Source: Rhodopseudomonas sp. (lineage in GTDB: Bacteria; Pseudomonadota; Alphaproteobacteria; Rhizobiales; Xanthobacteraceae). Taken from it: a DNA stretch of 64,000 nucleotides. The notes under the pieces were generated by a model. That model did not search any database and was not told the DNA's origin. It saw only the letters and a program-made list of their open reading frames with translations. The position numbers were made by a program, and so were the translations under genes. The stretch is from contig WGNB01000038.1 in the NCBI GenBank assembly GCA_016124795.1, positions 1 through 64,000 of the forward strand, given 5' to 3'. Within the stretch, counting starts at the first letter, position 1. Each line of letters opens with the position of its first letter. This document shows positions 16,068-24,004 of this stretch, piece after piece.

Positions 16068-16217
16068 ATGCCCGAACTTGAAAACGACCACATTGTCGCC
16101 ACGACCGATGAAGCCCGTTCCGGCGTCACCGGCCATCATGTGCGCATCGTGCTGGCCGCCGGCACGCTCGGCGTCGCCGTGCTGTTTGCGGTGCTGATGA
16201 TCCATTATCTCGCCTGA
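16068..16217 (+). CDS. Single-pass membrane protein, 49 residues
   Basis: A polar N-terminus (MPELENDHIVATTDEARSG) followed by one hydrophobic helix (about residues 25-46) and no tail. GGGAGG stands seven bases before the ATG. Similar short membrane proteins are common hypotheticals in Hyphomicrobiales. It is the first gene after the GTA-side promoter and is closed by a strong terminator at 16321, so it may be an independent unit. The function is unknown. Confidence 0.6.
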   Translation: MPELENDHIVATTDEARSGVTGHHVRIVLAAGTLGVAVLFAVLMIHYLA

Positions 16218-16254
16218 GACGCCGGGCCCGTTCGCGCCGGACCCGTGCTGGCCG

Positions 16255-16305
16255 CGTGAGCTTTGTCACAACGTGAGCCTCGTCACGACGTGGGCTTTGT
16301 CAAAC
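16255..16305. repeat. Three tandem 17-base iterons before the GTA terminase genes
   Basis: Three head-to-tail units: CGTGAGCTTTGTCACAA (16255-16271), CGTGAGCCTCGTCACGA (16272-16288) and CGTGGGCTTTGTCAAAC (16289-16305). The first two contain GTGA...TCAC half-sites, and the third is degenerate. Regular spacing of 17 bases points to cooperative protein binding. They lie between the small membrane gene and the terminator preceding the small terminase. Confidence 0.65.
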
Positions 16306-16320
16306 AAGTGTTGAAATTCG

Positions 16321-16352
16321 AACGCGCCGGTTTTGCCGGCGCGTTTTTTATT
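16321..16352 (+). terminator. Rho-independent terminator upstream of the GTA
   Basis: AACGCGCCGG and CCGGCGCGTT form a perfect 10-base stem with a five-base loop, followed by a T-rich tail. It ends transcription from the promoter at 15905 just 23 bases before the small-terminase gene, so GTA expression would need antitermination, read-through or a start within this gap. Confidence 0.85.
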
Positions 16353-16374
16353 ACGGGGGAAGGAGGCCGTTGCC

Positions 16375-16989
16375 ATGAGCGCCCGCAGAATCGAAATCGC
16401 GCCTGAGCTGATCGCCGAAGGCCGGCGGCTTTATGAGCGGACGCAAACGCCGTTGCGCGATGTCGCGGCGGTCATGGGTATCAGCCGGCGAACGCTGGAA
16501 AATCGCATTCGTGAATTCAACTGGCGGCGTCGCCGCGTCGCGTCACGGCCGATCGAGCTTCTGCACGTTGCGCGTGGCGCGGCGATCGCGGCGATGACCG
16601 GAGACGATACGCCGGCGACGGACGACAGGCCGGTATCGTCACAACGCCGCGCCGCCATCGCCGAACGCATTCAGGCCGTGGTCGAACGCGAGATGGAAGC
16701 GGTTGAGCGCGTGCTGGCGGTCATCGGTCCGGCCGATCAGGCCGAAGCCGAAGGCAGCGCCCGCGCGCTCGCCAGCATCGCCCGGACGCTGCGTGAAGTC
16801 GCCGCGCTCAATTTGCCGAACGAGGAAGTGAAAGACGCCGATGATGCCGACGCCGGAGCCGAAATCCCTCGCGACATGGATGAATTCCGTCGAGAACTTG
16901 CCCGACGCCTGCACGCTATTATCGACGCTCAGTCCGCAGAGGCGGGAGGCGGCGATCGCGTCGCTGATGCTGGGGCTGTCGCAGGGTGA
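16375..16989 (+). CDS. GTA small terminase-like protein (g1)
   Basis: A 204-residue protein whose first 55 residues contain a helix-turn-helix (LRDVAAVMGISRRTLENRI) followed by the basic stretch WRRRRVA, as in phage small terminases that recognise DNA for packaging. The rest is helical with an acidic end (DADDADAGAEIPRD). In RcGTA the corresponding protein supports sequence-independent headful packaging. The start follows AGGAGG; the stop lies inside the large-terminase gene. It resembles the protein at 3251. Confidence 0.75.
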   Translation: MSARRIEIAPELIAEGRRLYERTQTPLRDVAAVMGISRRTLENRIREFNWRRRRVASRPIELLHVARGAAIAAMTGDDTPATDDRPVSSQRRAAIAERIQAVVEREMEAVERVLAVIGPADQAEAEGSARALASIARTLREVAALNLPNEEVKDADDADAGAEIPRDMDEFRRELARRLHAIIDAQSAEAGGGDRVADAGAVAG

Positions 16990-18226
16990 GGCCGAAGCCT
17001 TTCGCACCGACTTCGGCACCTTCGCGCACCGCCATCAACGGCCGCCGGCGCAGGCTCATGGCGGTCGGGACTGGATGACCTGGCTCATTCTCGGCGGGCG
17101 CGGCGCCGGCAAGACGCGCGCCGGCGCCGAATGGGTGCGCAAGCTGGCGCTGGCCGACGGCAAGGCGCGGATCGCGCTGATCGGCGAAACCGAACACGAA
17201 GTCCGGTCGGTGATGGTTGAAGGCGTCTCCGGGCTGATGGCGGTGCACCGACGCGACGAGAAGGTGCAATGGTTTCCGACCCGGCGCCGGCTCGAATGGG
17301 AGAACGGTGCGGTCGCCGAAATATTCTCGGCGGAAAATCATGAAGCCCTGCGCGGCCCGCAATTTTCGGCCGCCTGGTGCGACGAACTGGCCAAGTGGCG
17401 TCATGCCGAAGCGACCTTTGACATGCTGCAGTTCGGATTGCGGCTTGGCCACAGGCCGCGGCAAGTGGTGACCACCACGCCGCGGCCGATTGCTTTGCTC
17501 AAGCGGCTGATCGGCGATCCGGCGACCGCGGTGACGCGGGCCGGCACCGTCGCCAATGCCGGCAATCTCGCGCCGGCCTTCGTCGAACATATCGTCGCCC
17601 GTTACGGCGGCACCCGGCTCGGCCGTCAGGAGATCGACGGCGAGATCATCGAGGAGCGTAACGACGCCTTGTGGACGCGCGCCGGTCTGGAAGGCTGCCG
17701 CGTCGCCGCGGCGCCGCCCTTGATGCGGATCGTGGTGGCGGTCGATCCGCCGGCGTCGGCGAGGAAGGGCGCGGATGCTTGCGGCATCGTCGCCTGCGGG
17801 CGGGCCGAGGACGGGACGATCTATGTGCTCGAGGACGCCACCGCGTCGCGGCTGACGCCGCAAGGCTGGGCGACCAAGGCGGTGGCGCTGTGGCGGCGCC
17901 TGGAGGCGGACGTGCTGGTCGCCGAGGTCAACCAGGGCGGCGACATGGTCAAGGCGGTGATCGGCAAGGCCGATCCGGAGGTGCCGGTCGAGGCGATGCA
18001 CGCCACGCGCGGCAAGTACTTCCGCGCCGAGCCGGTGTCGCAGCTCTACGAGCAGGGCCGGGTCAAACACGCCGGCGCGTTCCCGGCGCTGGAAGACGAG
18101 ATGTGCGACTTCGGCCTCGACGGCCTGTCGTCGGGCCGCTCGCCCGACCGGCTCGATGCGCTGGTCTGGGCGGTGTCGGCGCTGACCTTTGCGGCAAGGG
18201 GGCGGCCGCGGGTGCGGGGGTTGTGA
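16880..18226 (+). CDS. GTA large terminase, ATPase and nuclease (g2)
   Basis: A 448-residue packaging motor. Walker A is GGRGAGKT, the Walker B region is FSAAWCDELAKW, and the C-terminal RNase H-like nuclease shows acidic residues in VVAVDPPAS, VAEVNQGGD and SPDRLDALVWA. It packs host DNA into GTA heads. Start choice is uncertain: 16841 and 16880 are both possible; 16880 keeps the conserved LLSTLSPQRR leader and overlaps g1 by 110 bases. The gene is intact, with all catalytic residues present. Confidence 0.92.
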   Translation: MNSVENLPDACTLLSTLSPQRREAAIASLMLGLSQGEAEAFRTDFGTFAHRHQRPPAQAHGGRDWMTWLILGGRGAGKTRAGAEWVRKLALADGKARIALIGETEHEVRSVMVEGVSGLMAVHRRDEKVQWFPTRRRLEWENGAVAEIFSAENHEALRGPQFSAAWCDELAKWRHAEATFDMLQFGLRLGHRPRQVVTTTPRPIALLKRLIGDPATAVTRAGTVANAGNLAPAFVEHIVARYGGTRLGRQEIDGEIIEERNDALWTRAGLEGCRVAAAPPLMRIVVAVDPPASARKGADACGIVACGRAEDGTIYVLEDATASRLTPQGWATKAVALWRRLEADVLVAEVNQGGDMVKAVIGKADPEVPVEAMHATRGKYFRAEPVSQLYEQGRVKHAGAFPALEDEMCDFGLDGLSSGRSPDRLDALVWAVSALTFAARGRPRVRGL

Positions 18227-18405
18227 GGGCGACGCCGATCAAGGCGGCCTCACGCCCTGCGCAATGTGAGCTGCCATATCGGCAAGATAGTTTTATTTGT
18301 AATGCATTCCGAAAAATGTCTTGTTGGGAGCAGACCAATTTTCGCTATAGCCAATGTCTTAGGGGGCAGTATGTGCCGCCACTATATCATTGAGGTGCAG
18401 CCGTG

Positions 18406-18738
18406 ATGATTGCAAGTCGGGAACTGACGCTGCGCGATGGGGACAAGTTAATCGAGATTTCTGTTCGCATTTTCACGCCCGAGTTTGAGAAGGAAGGTGT
18501 CTGGAAATGTCGATACGAAATCGAGTGGCCCGGCGAAAATCATTCGTTCGATGCTTACGGGTTTGATGGGATTCAGGCCTTATTTATCGCGCTTCAGATG
18601 GTCGGCGCGGAAATTTATACAAGCAATTATCACAAAGACGGAAGGTTGTATTGGGACAAGCCAGGGAGCGGTTACGGATTTCCTGTCGCTTCGTCTTTGC
18701 GCGATCTCTTGCAGGGCGACGACAAGAAATATTTGTAA
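18406..18738 (+). CDS. DUF6968-like protein, possible orphan immunity protein
   Basis: A 110-residue acidic protein (IASRELTLRDGD, CRYEIEWPGENHS, ALFIALQMVGAEIYTS, GSGYGFPV). I recognise the pattern as DUF6968-like, a family often beside toxin or phage genes; the assignment is from memory of motifs. It interrupts the GTA between large terminase and portal and is markedly AT-richer than both neighbours, with 180 bases before and 150 after, so it is a later insertion. No partner toxin is seen. GTG at 18403 is an alternative start. Confidence 0.6.
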   Translation: MIASRELTLRDGDKLIEISVRIFTPEFEKEGVWKCRYEIEWPGENHSFDAYGFDGIQALFIALQMVGAEIYTSNYHKDGRLYWDKPGSGYGFPVASSLRDLLQGDDKKYL

Positions 18739-18769
18739 CGCCGGTCGATCGTAAGATCGGTGCGCCGCG

Positions 18770-18834
18770 CCCGGGACCCCGGTTAATCGAGTGGGGTGTG
18801 TCATCGGGCGTTTATAAACAAGCGGGGTCCCGGG
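18770..18834. repeat. Palindromic element between the inserted gene and the portal
   Basis: CCCGGGACCCCG (18770-18781) and CGGGGTCCCGGG (18823-18834) are perfect 12-base inverted arms around 41 bases. No T tract follows, so it looks more like a small dispersed mobile repeat than a terminator. Confidence 0.6.
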
Positions 18835-18889
18835 TCGGCAACGCGTCATTTCGCTTTGCTCATGCCGCGCCTGAATACAAGGGTATAAT

Positions 18890-20080
18890 ATGTTTGACCG
18901 GTTGAGAAATGCACTCCGCCCGCCGGAGCAAAAGCAATCGCGCACCGCGCATCTCATCGCCATCGAGAGCGGTGGGCGGGCGCGCTGGACGCCGCGCGAT
19001 TATGCGCAATTGGCGCGCGAGGGTTATACCCGCAACGCCATCGTGCATCGCGCCGTGCGGCTGGTCGCCGAGGGGGTCGGCAGTCTGTCCTTCGTGCTCT
19101 ACGAGGGCGCGGTCGAGCACACGGCGCATCCCTTGCTCGATCTGATCGCGCGGCCGAACCCGCGCCAGGACGGCGCGTCGTTTCTGGAGAGCGTCGCGTC
19201 GCATCTCCTGCTGTCCGGCAATGCCTATCTCGAGGCGGTCAGTCTCGCCGGCGACACGGCGGACGCGACCGGCCCGCGCGAACTCTACGCGCTGCGGCCC
19301 GACCGCATGAAAGTGGTGCCGGGGCCGGATGGCTGGCCGCAGGCCTTCGACTATACGGTCGCCGGCCAGACCGTGCGCTTCGAGCAGAACGCCGCGCAGC
19401 CGCCGATCCTGCATCTCACCTTGTTCAATCCGCTCGACGACTATTACGGCCTCAGTCCGCTGGAAGCCGCGGCGGTTGCCGTCGATTCCCATAACGCGGC
19501 GGCGACCTGGAACAAGGCGTTGCTCGATAACGCGGCGCGGCCCTCCGGCGCGCTGGTGTATGCCGGGCCGGACGGCGCGGTGATGTCGGACGCGCAATTC
19601 GAACGGCTCAAGGTCGAACTCGCCGATCAGTATCAGGGCACGGCCAATGCCGGCCGGCCGCTGCTGCTTGAAGGCGGCCTCGACTGGAAGCCGATGTCGC
19701 TGTCGCCGAAGGACATGGATTTCATGGAAGCCAAGCACACGGCGGCGCGCGAGATCGCGCTGGCTTTCGGCGTGCCGCCGATGCTGCTGGCGATCCCTGG
19801 CGACAATACCTATTCGAATTATCAGGAAGCCAATCGCGTATTCTGGCGCGCCACGGTTCTGCCCCTGGCGGCGCGGATCGGCGCGGCCTTGGCGCAATGG
19901 CTGACGCCTTCGTTCGGCGACGGGCTGACGCTGGCGATCGATACCGACAGGATCGAGGCGCTGTCGCCGGACCGTGCCGCGCTGTGGGAGCGGGTGACCA
20001 AGGCGCCGTTCCTGACCGTCAATGAAAAGCGCGCCGCGACCGGCTATGGCCCGCTCGCCGGCGGCGATGGTTTGGCATAG
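18890..20080 (+). CDS. GTA portal protein (g3, HK97 type)
   Basis: A 396-residue HK97-type portal: YARNAIVHRAVRLVAE-like start (GYTRNAIVHRAVRLVAEGVG), LIARPNPRQDGASFLE, LSGNAYLE, the FNPLDDYYGLSPLEAAAVAVD motif and FMEAKHTAAREIALAFGVPPMLLAIPGD. Twelve copies form the ring through which the terminase pumps DNA. The gene is intact and has normal GC content. It begins 56 bases after the palindromic element and is followed by another repeat and two small GTA genes. Confidence 0.93.
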   Translation: MFDRLRNALRPPEQKQSRTAHLIAIESGGRARWTPRDYAQLAREGYTRNAIVHRAVRLVAEGVGSLSFVLYEGAVEHTAHPLLDLIARPNPRQDGASFLESVASHLLLSGNAYLEAVSLAGDTADATGPRELYALRPDRMKVVPGPDGWPQAFDYTVAGQTVRFEQNAAQPPILHLTLFNPLDDYYGLSPLEAAAVAVDSHNAAATWNKALLDNAARPSGALVYAGPDGAVMSDAQFERLKVELADQYQGTANAGRPLLLEGGLDWKPMSLSPKDMDFMEAKHTAAREIALAFGVPPMLLAIPGDNTYSNYQEANRVFWRATVLPLAARIGAALAQWLTPSFGDGLTLAIDTDRIEALSPDRAALWERVTKAPFLTVNEKRAATGYGPLAGGDGLA

Positions 20081-20088
20081 GCGCTTAT

Positions 20089-20193
20089 CGTCATCCTGAG
20101 GTGCGAGCGAAGCGAGCCGCGAAGGATGGTGCCCATAACATCGCGGGCCGTCGTCCTTCGAGGGCCTCCTGCGGCGGCCCCCTCAGGGTGACG
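20089..20193. repeat. Rhizobial dispersed palindromic (REP-like) element
   Basis: Outer arms CGTCATCCTGAGG (20089-20101) and CCTCAGGGTGACG (20181-20193) pair with one mismatch, and inner parts contain GCGAAGGATGG and CGTCCTTCGAGG. This is the very widespread intergenic repeat of Bradyrhizobium-like genomes. It lies between the portal and the next small GTA gene, apparently without breaking a gene. Confidence 0.8.
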
Positions 20194-20201
20194 GATCAAC
20201 C

Positions 20202-20387
20202 ATGCCCGACATCGTTCAGACTTTCATCGCGCGCGGCGATCTCGCGCATCTGGCGCTGTTGCTGTGGGCGCTGTCGGCTTCGGGCCTCGCCTGGTTCGCC
20301 TTGCGCGAACTGACGGCGGCGAGCCGGCGTTTCGACGATTTCGTCCGCGAACTGGCGCGCTTCAACGAACACTTCGGGGGTAGATAA
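20202..20387 (+). CDS. Small GTA-cluster membrane protein downstream of portal
   Basis: A 61-residue protein with one hydrophobic helix (about residues 14-35) and a basic amphipathic end (RRFDDFVRELARFNEHF). Short genes of this kind stand between portal and protease in several GTA clusters (compare g3.5). Its stop overlaps the next start by one base (TAATG), supporting real translation. The role in the particle is unknown. Confidence 0.6.
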   Translation: MPDIVQTFIARGDLAHLALLLWALSASGLAWFALRELTAASRRFDDFVRELARFNEHFGGR

Positions 20388-20572
20388 TGGATACGCTTCA
20401 CACCGTGCTGCGCTCGATCCGGCGCGAAAGCAAAGGCCGGCGCGATCATCTCGACGTGTTTCGCGAATTCCTCGATCACCTCGACCGCGCCGCCAGGCGC
20501 AAGGCCGCCGGCAAAGCCACTGTGCGCTCGCTCAGAATGCCGCGCGGCGGATCGCGGCGCGTCAAAGGCTGA
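20387..20572 (+). CDS. Small basic GTA-cluster protein
   Basis: A 61-residue, very basic protein (MDTLHTVLRSIRRESKGRRDHLDVF, then DRAARRKAAGK and GSRRVKG). It is coupled to the preceding small membrane gene. No domain is recognised; it might bind DNA or scaffold the head. Its position before the protease is typical of short accessory genes in GTA head modules. Confidence 0.5.
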   Translation: MDTLHTVLRSIRRESKGRRDHLDVFREFLDHLDRAARRKAAGKATVRSLRMPRGGSRRVKG

Positions 20573-20796
20573 GAGGCGGAGGGCGACGTCACGCGCCCGC
20601 GGTTCATCCTCGATGCTCGCCTTGACGCGGGCGGCCGGACGCCGGCCTCGACTATGTCGACGATATGCACAGGGCGCCGCACCGGTTTTAATCGCAACCG
20701 GTTTGAACCGCGCCGCATGTTGATTTCATTCGAGAAAGACGCGGTCATCCGATCGTTCGATCCGCATTAAATTAATGTAATCCGCGCGGGGAGCCC

Positions 20797-20814
20797 GTGT
20801 CACAGAACTGAAAT
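20797..20814 (+). promoter_or_regulatory. Pho box (PhoB site) upstream of pstS
   Basis: GTGTCAC-AGAA-CTGAAAT follows the 7-4-7 direct-repeat architecture of PhoB boxes (consensus CTGTCAT-N4-CTGTCAT). It lies 80 bases before the pstS start in an otherwise featureless 320-base gap (20573-20893) with an AT-rich stretch (ATTAAATTAAT, 20767-20777). Confidence 0.7.
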
Positions 20815-20893
20815 ATTAGCCGATTAGGTGCTCGGGAAGCAGGTCTTGGGGAGGGGCGGCACCGGAAGACCTGCTTTTAGTGTGGAGGTTTCT

Positions 20894-21931
20894 ATGCGCA
20901 CATCTCTCGTTGCCGCGGTCGCGGCGGCGGCGTTTTCGCTTGTCGCGGTCAATGCGCAAGCGGCTGAATTGACCGGTGCCGGCGGCACGGCGATCTATCC
21001 GGTGCTCAGCAAGTGGGCCGATCAATACAAGAAGATCGCCGGCGACAGCGTCAACTATCAGGCGATCGGCTCGGGCGGCGGCATCAAGCAGATCGAATCG
21101 AAGACGGTTCTGTTCGCCAACAGCGACATGCCGCTGAAGTCGGAAGACATCGCCAAGAACGGTCTGGTGCAGTTCCCGCAGGTGATCATCTCGATCACCC
21201 CGGTCGTGCATCTGAGCGGCATCAAGCCGGGCGAACTCGTGTTCGACGGCCCGACCCTCGCCGACATCTATCTCGGCAAGATCAAGGAATGGGACGACGC
21301 GGCGATCAAGAAGCTCAATCCGAAGGTGAAGCTGCCGCATCAGGCGATCACCACCGTGCATCGTTCGGACGGGTCGGGCACCACCTTCAACTTCACCAAC
21401 TATCTGTCGAAGGTGAGCGCCGAGTGGAAGTCCAAGGTCGGCGACAGCACCGCGGTCAACTGGCCGAACGGCGTCGGCGGCAAGGGCAATGCCGGCGTGG
21501 CGCAATATGTGCAGAAGGTCGACGGTTCGATCGGTTACGTCGAATATGCCTACGTGATGGAAAACAAGCTGGTTTACACCGACATGGTCAACCAGGCCGG
21601 CAAGCGTCTGGCCCCGACCATGGGCGCGTTCCAGGCGGCGGCGGCCAATGCCGACTTCTCGAAGGTGAAGGACTTCTACCTGATCCTCACCAACCAGCCC
21701 GGCGCCAAGAGCTGGCCGATCACCGCGGCGACCTACATGCTGCTGCGCAAGGATAGCCCGGCCGATCAGAACCAGCTGGCGCTGAAGTTCCTCGACTGGT
21801 GCCTGAAGCACGGCCAGGCGCAGGCCAAGGCGCTCGACTACGTTCCGCTTCCGGACGCCGTGATCAAGCAGATCGAAGCGCACTGGAGCAAGGAACTGAA
21901 CTGGAAAATGGCCGCCGCGGCCACTCACTAA
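20894..21931 (+). CDS. pstS: Phosphate ABC transporter substrate-binding protein PstS
   Basis: A 345-residue periplasmic phosphate-binding protein. Signal peptide about 1-24 ending AQAAE; phosphate-ligand motifs GAGGTAIYPVLSKW, QAIGSGGGIKQI, FANSDMPL and HRSDGSGTTFNFTNYLS are all present. It delivers phosphate to PstCAB, none of which is nearby. It sits inside the GTA cluster between the small portal-downstream genes and the protease, with its own Pho box and terminator, so it behaves as an independent phosphate-starvation unit. The ATG at 20894 was chosen over 20828 for the signal peptide. Confidence 0.93.
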   Translation: MRTSLVAAVAAAAFSLVAVNAQAAELTGAGGTAIYPVLSKWADQYKKIAGDSVNYQAIGSGGGIKQIESKTVLFANSDMPLKSEDIAKNGLVQFPQVIISITPVVHLSGIKPGELVFDGPTLADIYLGKIKEWDDAAIKKLNPKVKLPHQAITTVHRSDGSGTTFNFTNYLSKVSAEWKSKVGDSTAVNWPNGVGGKGNAGVAQYVQKVDGSIGYVEYAYVMENKLVYTDMVNQAGKRLAPTMGAFQAAAANADFSKVKDFYLILTNQPGAKSWPITAATYMLLRKDSPADQNQLALKFLDWCLKHGQAQAKALDYVPLPDAVIKQIEAHWSKELNWKMAAAATH

Positions 21932-22020
21932 CCCGCGGCCTGCCAACCGCGGCATGACGGGCCGCGGGACTATGCTTCGATGAACAGGGGGCGAGCACTC
22001 AGGCTCTCTCCAGCCTAACT

Positions 22021-22053
22021 TGGGGTCGGATGCAAATCCGGCCCCATTTTTTT
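22021..22053 (+). terminator. Rho-independent terminator after pstS
   Basis: TGGGGTCGGAT and ATCCGGCCCCA pair (one G-T mismatch) around a four-base loop and are followed by seven T residues. A second GC-rich hairpin without a T tail (CCCGCGGCC...GGGCCGCGGG, about 21933-21968) precedes it. Any GTA transcript coming from upstream would also be cut here unless it is antiterminated. Confidence 0.88.
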
Positions 22054-22197
22054 ATCCGGATGCCGGCGCGCGCCGCTCCGGGCATGGCGCCGACGGCCCG
22101 CGCCAGCGCTGTGGCGCGGCCCCGCCGTCCAGCCGTTTCATTGCATTCATTCAACGCCTGCCAGCTTTCTCCTCGCGGGGAGAGGGAAGGATCCCGC

Positions 22198-22845
22198 ATG
22201 TCCGCAACTCACCTTCCGGTCGCCAACGATCCCACCGTCGCGTCGGTGTTCGCGCCGCGCACCATCATCGATCCGGATGGCACGGTCGAAGGTTATGCGT
22301 CGCTGTTCGGCGAGATCGACCAGGCGCGCGACATGGTGATGGCCGGGGCTTTCGCCGCGACATTGCGTCAGCGCACCGTGCAGCGCATCCCGATGTTGTT
22401 TCAGCACGATCCGGCCGAGCCGGTCGGCGTCTGGCTCGAATTGCGCGAGGACGGCAAGGGGCTTTATGCGCGCGGCCGGCTGATCCCGGAAGTGGCGCGC
22501 GGTCGCGAGTTGCTGTCGCTGCTGCGGGCCGGCGCGATCGACGGTTTGTCGATCGGCTTTCGCACCGTGCGCGGCCGGATCGATCCGAAGACCCGGGTGC
22601 GTCGGCTGCTCGCCGTCGACCTGTGGGAGATTTCCATCGTCACCTTCCCGCTGCTGGCGGGGGCGCGCGTGCGCGCGGTGAAGCAGGTGGCGTGTTCCTC
22701 CCCGCGCCCGAAGGCTTCTTTCGCGCGCATGCGCGCCGAACAGGACTGGCGCGCGGTCATGGCGGGATTGGGCGGTGACGGCGTCGCCCCGCCGGCGCGC
22801 GCGCCGCTCGACGTGGTGCGGCGTCGGTCGCGGCGGATGGCGTGA
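22198..22845 (+). CDS. GTA prohead protease (g4, HK97/U35 family)
   Basis: A 215-residue serine protease that cleaves the capsid delta domain during head maturation. The family triad region is present: FQHD (His), GLSIGF (Ser) and WEISIVTFPLL (acidic). The ATG at 22198 was chosen because the longer frame upstream crosses the pstS terminator. The last 40 residues (FARMRAEQDWRAVMAGLGG) are copied in part at about 24017, marking the duplication that made the tandem toxin modules. The capsid gene would normally follow directly but is displaced by 2.1 kb of cargo. Confidence 0.9.
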   Translation: MSATHLPVANDPTVASVFAPRTIIDPDGTVEGYASLFGEIDQARDMVMAGAFAATLRQRTVQRIPMLFQHDPAEPVGVWLELREDGKGLYARGRLIPEVARGRELLSLLRAGAIDGLSIGFRTVRGRIDPKTRVRRLLAVDLWEISIVTFPLLAGARVRAVKQVACSSPRPKASFARMRAEQDWRAVMAGLGGDGVAPPARAPLDVVRRRSRRMA

Positions 22846-22854
22846 GTGCTGGCC

Positions 22855-23574
22855 ATGCAAATAACCGAGCTCGAAACACAGCGGCTAAGCGCGCTACGTC
22901 GAATTGCGTCCGGTACGCTGCGCCTGAAATGGCTTCGCGATGCGACTCGATTTGAACGCGCCGCCTGTCGGTATGGCCTGGCTCTAAAAGCTGGTTTTAA
23001 ACAGGACCAGCCACGCTTTCCCAAGGGCGCTCCAAACGGGCCCGGGCGTTGGTCGGGCGGCCCAGGAACGTCAGGTTCGGGCGGTGCCGGTGGGAAGGCC
23101 CCGTCTGAGGAGCCACCCGAGGAAAAGCCGCCGACGTCCCGCGAGCGAACGTCGATTCTCAAAGAAGTTGCCAGGCGGATTCAGCGAACGGGCGAGACGA
23201 TTGTTGCTGTAGCCAAGATGGGCACCTGGATTGTGACCTATTCGGCTCACATCAATGCATATAATGATCCGCCCAAATCACTGGAGGAGTTGCAGCGGGG
23301 GGCTTCGACGCCGGCGGCGGGGTATGATATTCATCACATTGTTGAGCAAACGCCGGCCGAGCGGGACGGGTTTTCTCGCGACGTGATCGATGGCCCCGAC
23401 AATCTTGTGCGCGTGCCGAGACTGAAGCACCAGGAGATCAATGGGTGGTACCAAAGACCGAATGCCGATTATGGCTGGCAGACCCCACGTGAGTATTTGA
23501 GCGGTCGGAATTGGGAAGTTCGGCGATCCGTCGGTCTCCAAGCGTTGAAAATCCACGGAGTCCTAAAGCCATGA
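22855..23574 (+). CDS. HNH-like nuclease toxin embedded in the GTA head operon
   Basis: A 239-residue protein. The N-terminal helical part (1-50) and the motif FKQDQPRFPKG...GPGRWSGG (48-69) are followed by a low-complexity Gly/Pro/Glu linker (69-95), a helix (100-145) and a C-terminal nuclease-like domain. Its residues H160-H161 (GYDIHHIVEQ), N183 (DNLVRVP), H192 and N196 (KHQEINGWY) make an HH...N...H treble-clef pattern. The N-head, linker and C-tip layout is that of polymorphic toxins, comparable to MuF toxins of phages. It starts nine bases after the protease and overlaps its DUF2019 partner by ATGA. The activity is inferred, not shown. Confidence 0.75.
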   Translation: MQITELETQRLSALRRIASGTLRLKWLRDATRFERAACRYGLALKAGFKQDQPRFPKGAPNGPGRWSGGPGTSGSGGAGGKAPSEEPPEEKPPTSRERTSILKEVARRIQRTGETIVAVAKMGTWIVTYSAHINAYNDPPKSLEELQRGASTPAAGYDIHHIVEQTPAERDGFSRDVIDGPDNLVRVPRLKHQEINGWYQRPNADYGWQTPREYLSGRNWEVRRSVGLQALKIHGVLKP

Positions 23575-23942
23575 AGGTTACGGACCTGGCGAGTATGACC
23601 GTGATGGAATTGGTCGATCGATTCGTCGAGCTTTGTTTGGCGCAATTTCAGGCTGAATTGTTCGACGACATTTCGAAGGAGAATAAACTTATTCGGCAAT
23701 CAATCGCAGTCGCCGATGAACTTAAGACGCGCGAAGGCGATCAACGGCGCGCGTTGGTGCCGCTTTTCGGGCACTCGAATCCGCAGGTCAGGCTGATGGC
23801 AGCGCAGTTCACTTTGGCGGTCGCGCCGGCCGAGTCGCGCCAAACGCTTCAAGAAATCTGGGACCGCAAGGAGTTTCCTCAAGCCGCATCTGCATTGGGG
23901 ACCTTGTGGGCTTTGGAACGCGGTGACCGCAAGCCGACTTGA
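23571..23942 (+). CDS. DUF2019 protein, probable immunity protein 1
   Basis: A 123-residue all-helical protein with the DUF2019 pattern: LVDRFVELCLAQFQAEL, FDDISKENKLI, then LVPLFGHSNPQVRLMAAQFTLAVAP and ALERGDRKPT, a HEAT-like repeat fold. DUF2019 proteins are typical partners of polymorphic toxins. It is coupled to the nuclease by ATGA. It is 124 codons long like its paralogue at 24490; the C-terminal half is almost identical between the two, the N-terminal half is not. Confidence 0.75.
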   Translation: MKVTDLASMTVMELVDRFVELCLAQFQAELFDDISKENKLIRQSIAVADELKTREGDQRRALVPLFGHSNPQVRLMAAQFTLAVAPAESRQTLQEIWDRKEFPQAASALGTLWALERGDRKPT

Positions 23943-24004
23943 CAGTGGCGTTTTCAGGATAATCGACGGGTCGCGTTGCTTCGCGCCAGCTGTAAGCCTG
24001 TGCG

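Noticed and set aside
16255-16305. CRISPR-like array
   Set aside because: Only three contiguous 17-base units without spacers and no cas genes; iterons explain it better.
18770-18834. Rho-independent terminator
   Set aside because: The arms are 41 bases apart and no T tract follows; a dispersed palindromic element fits better.
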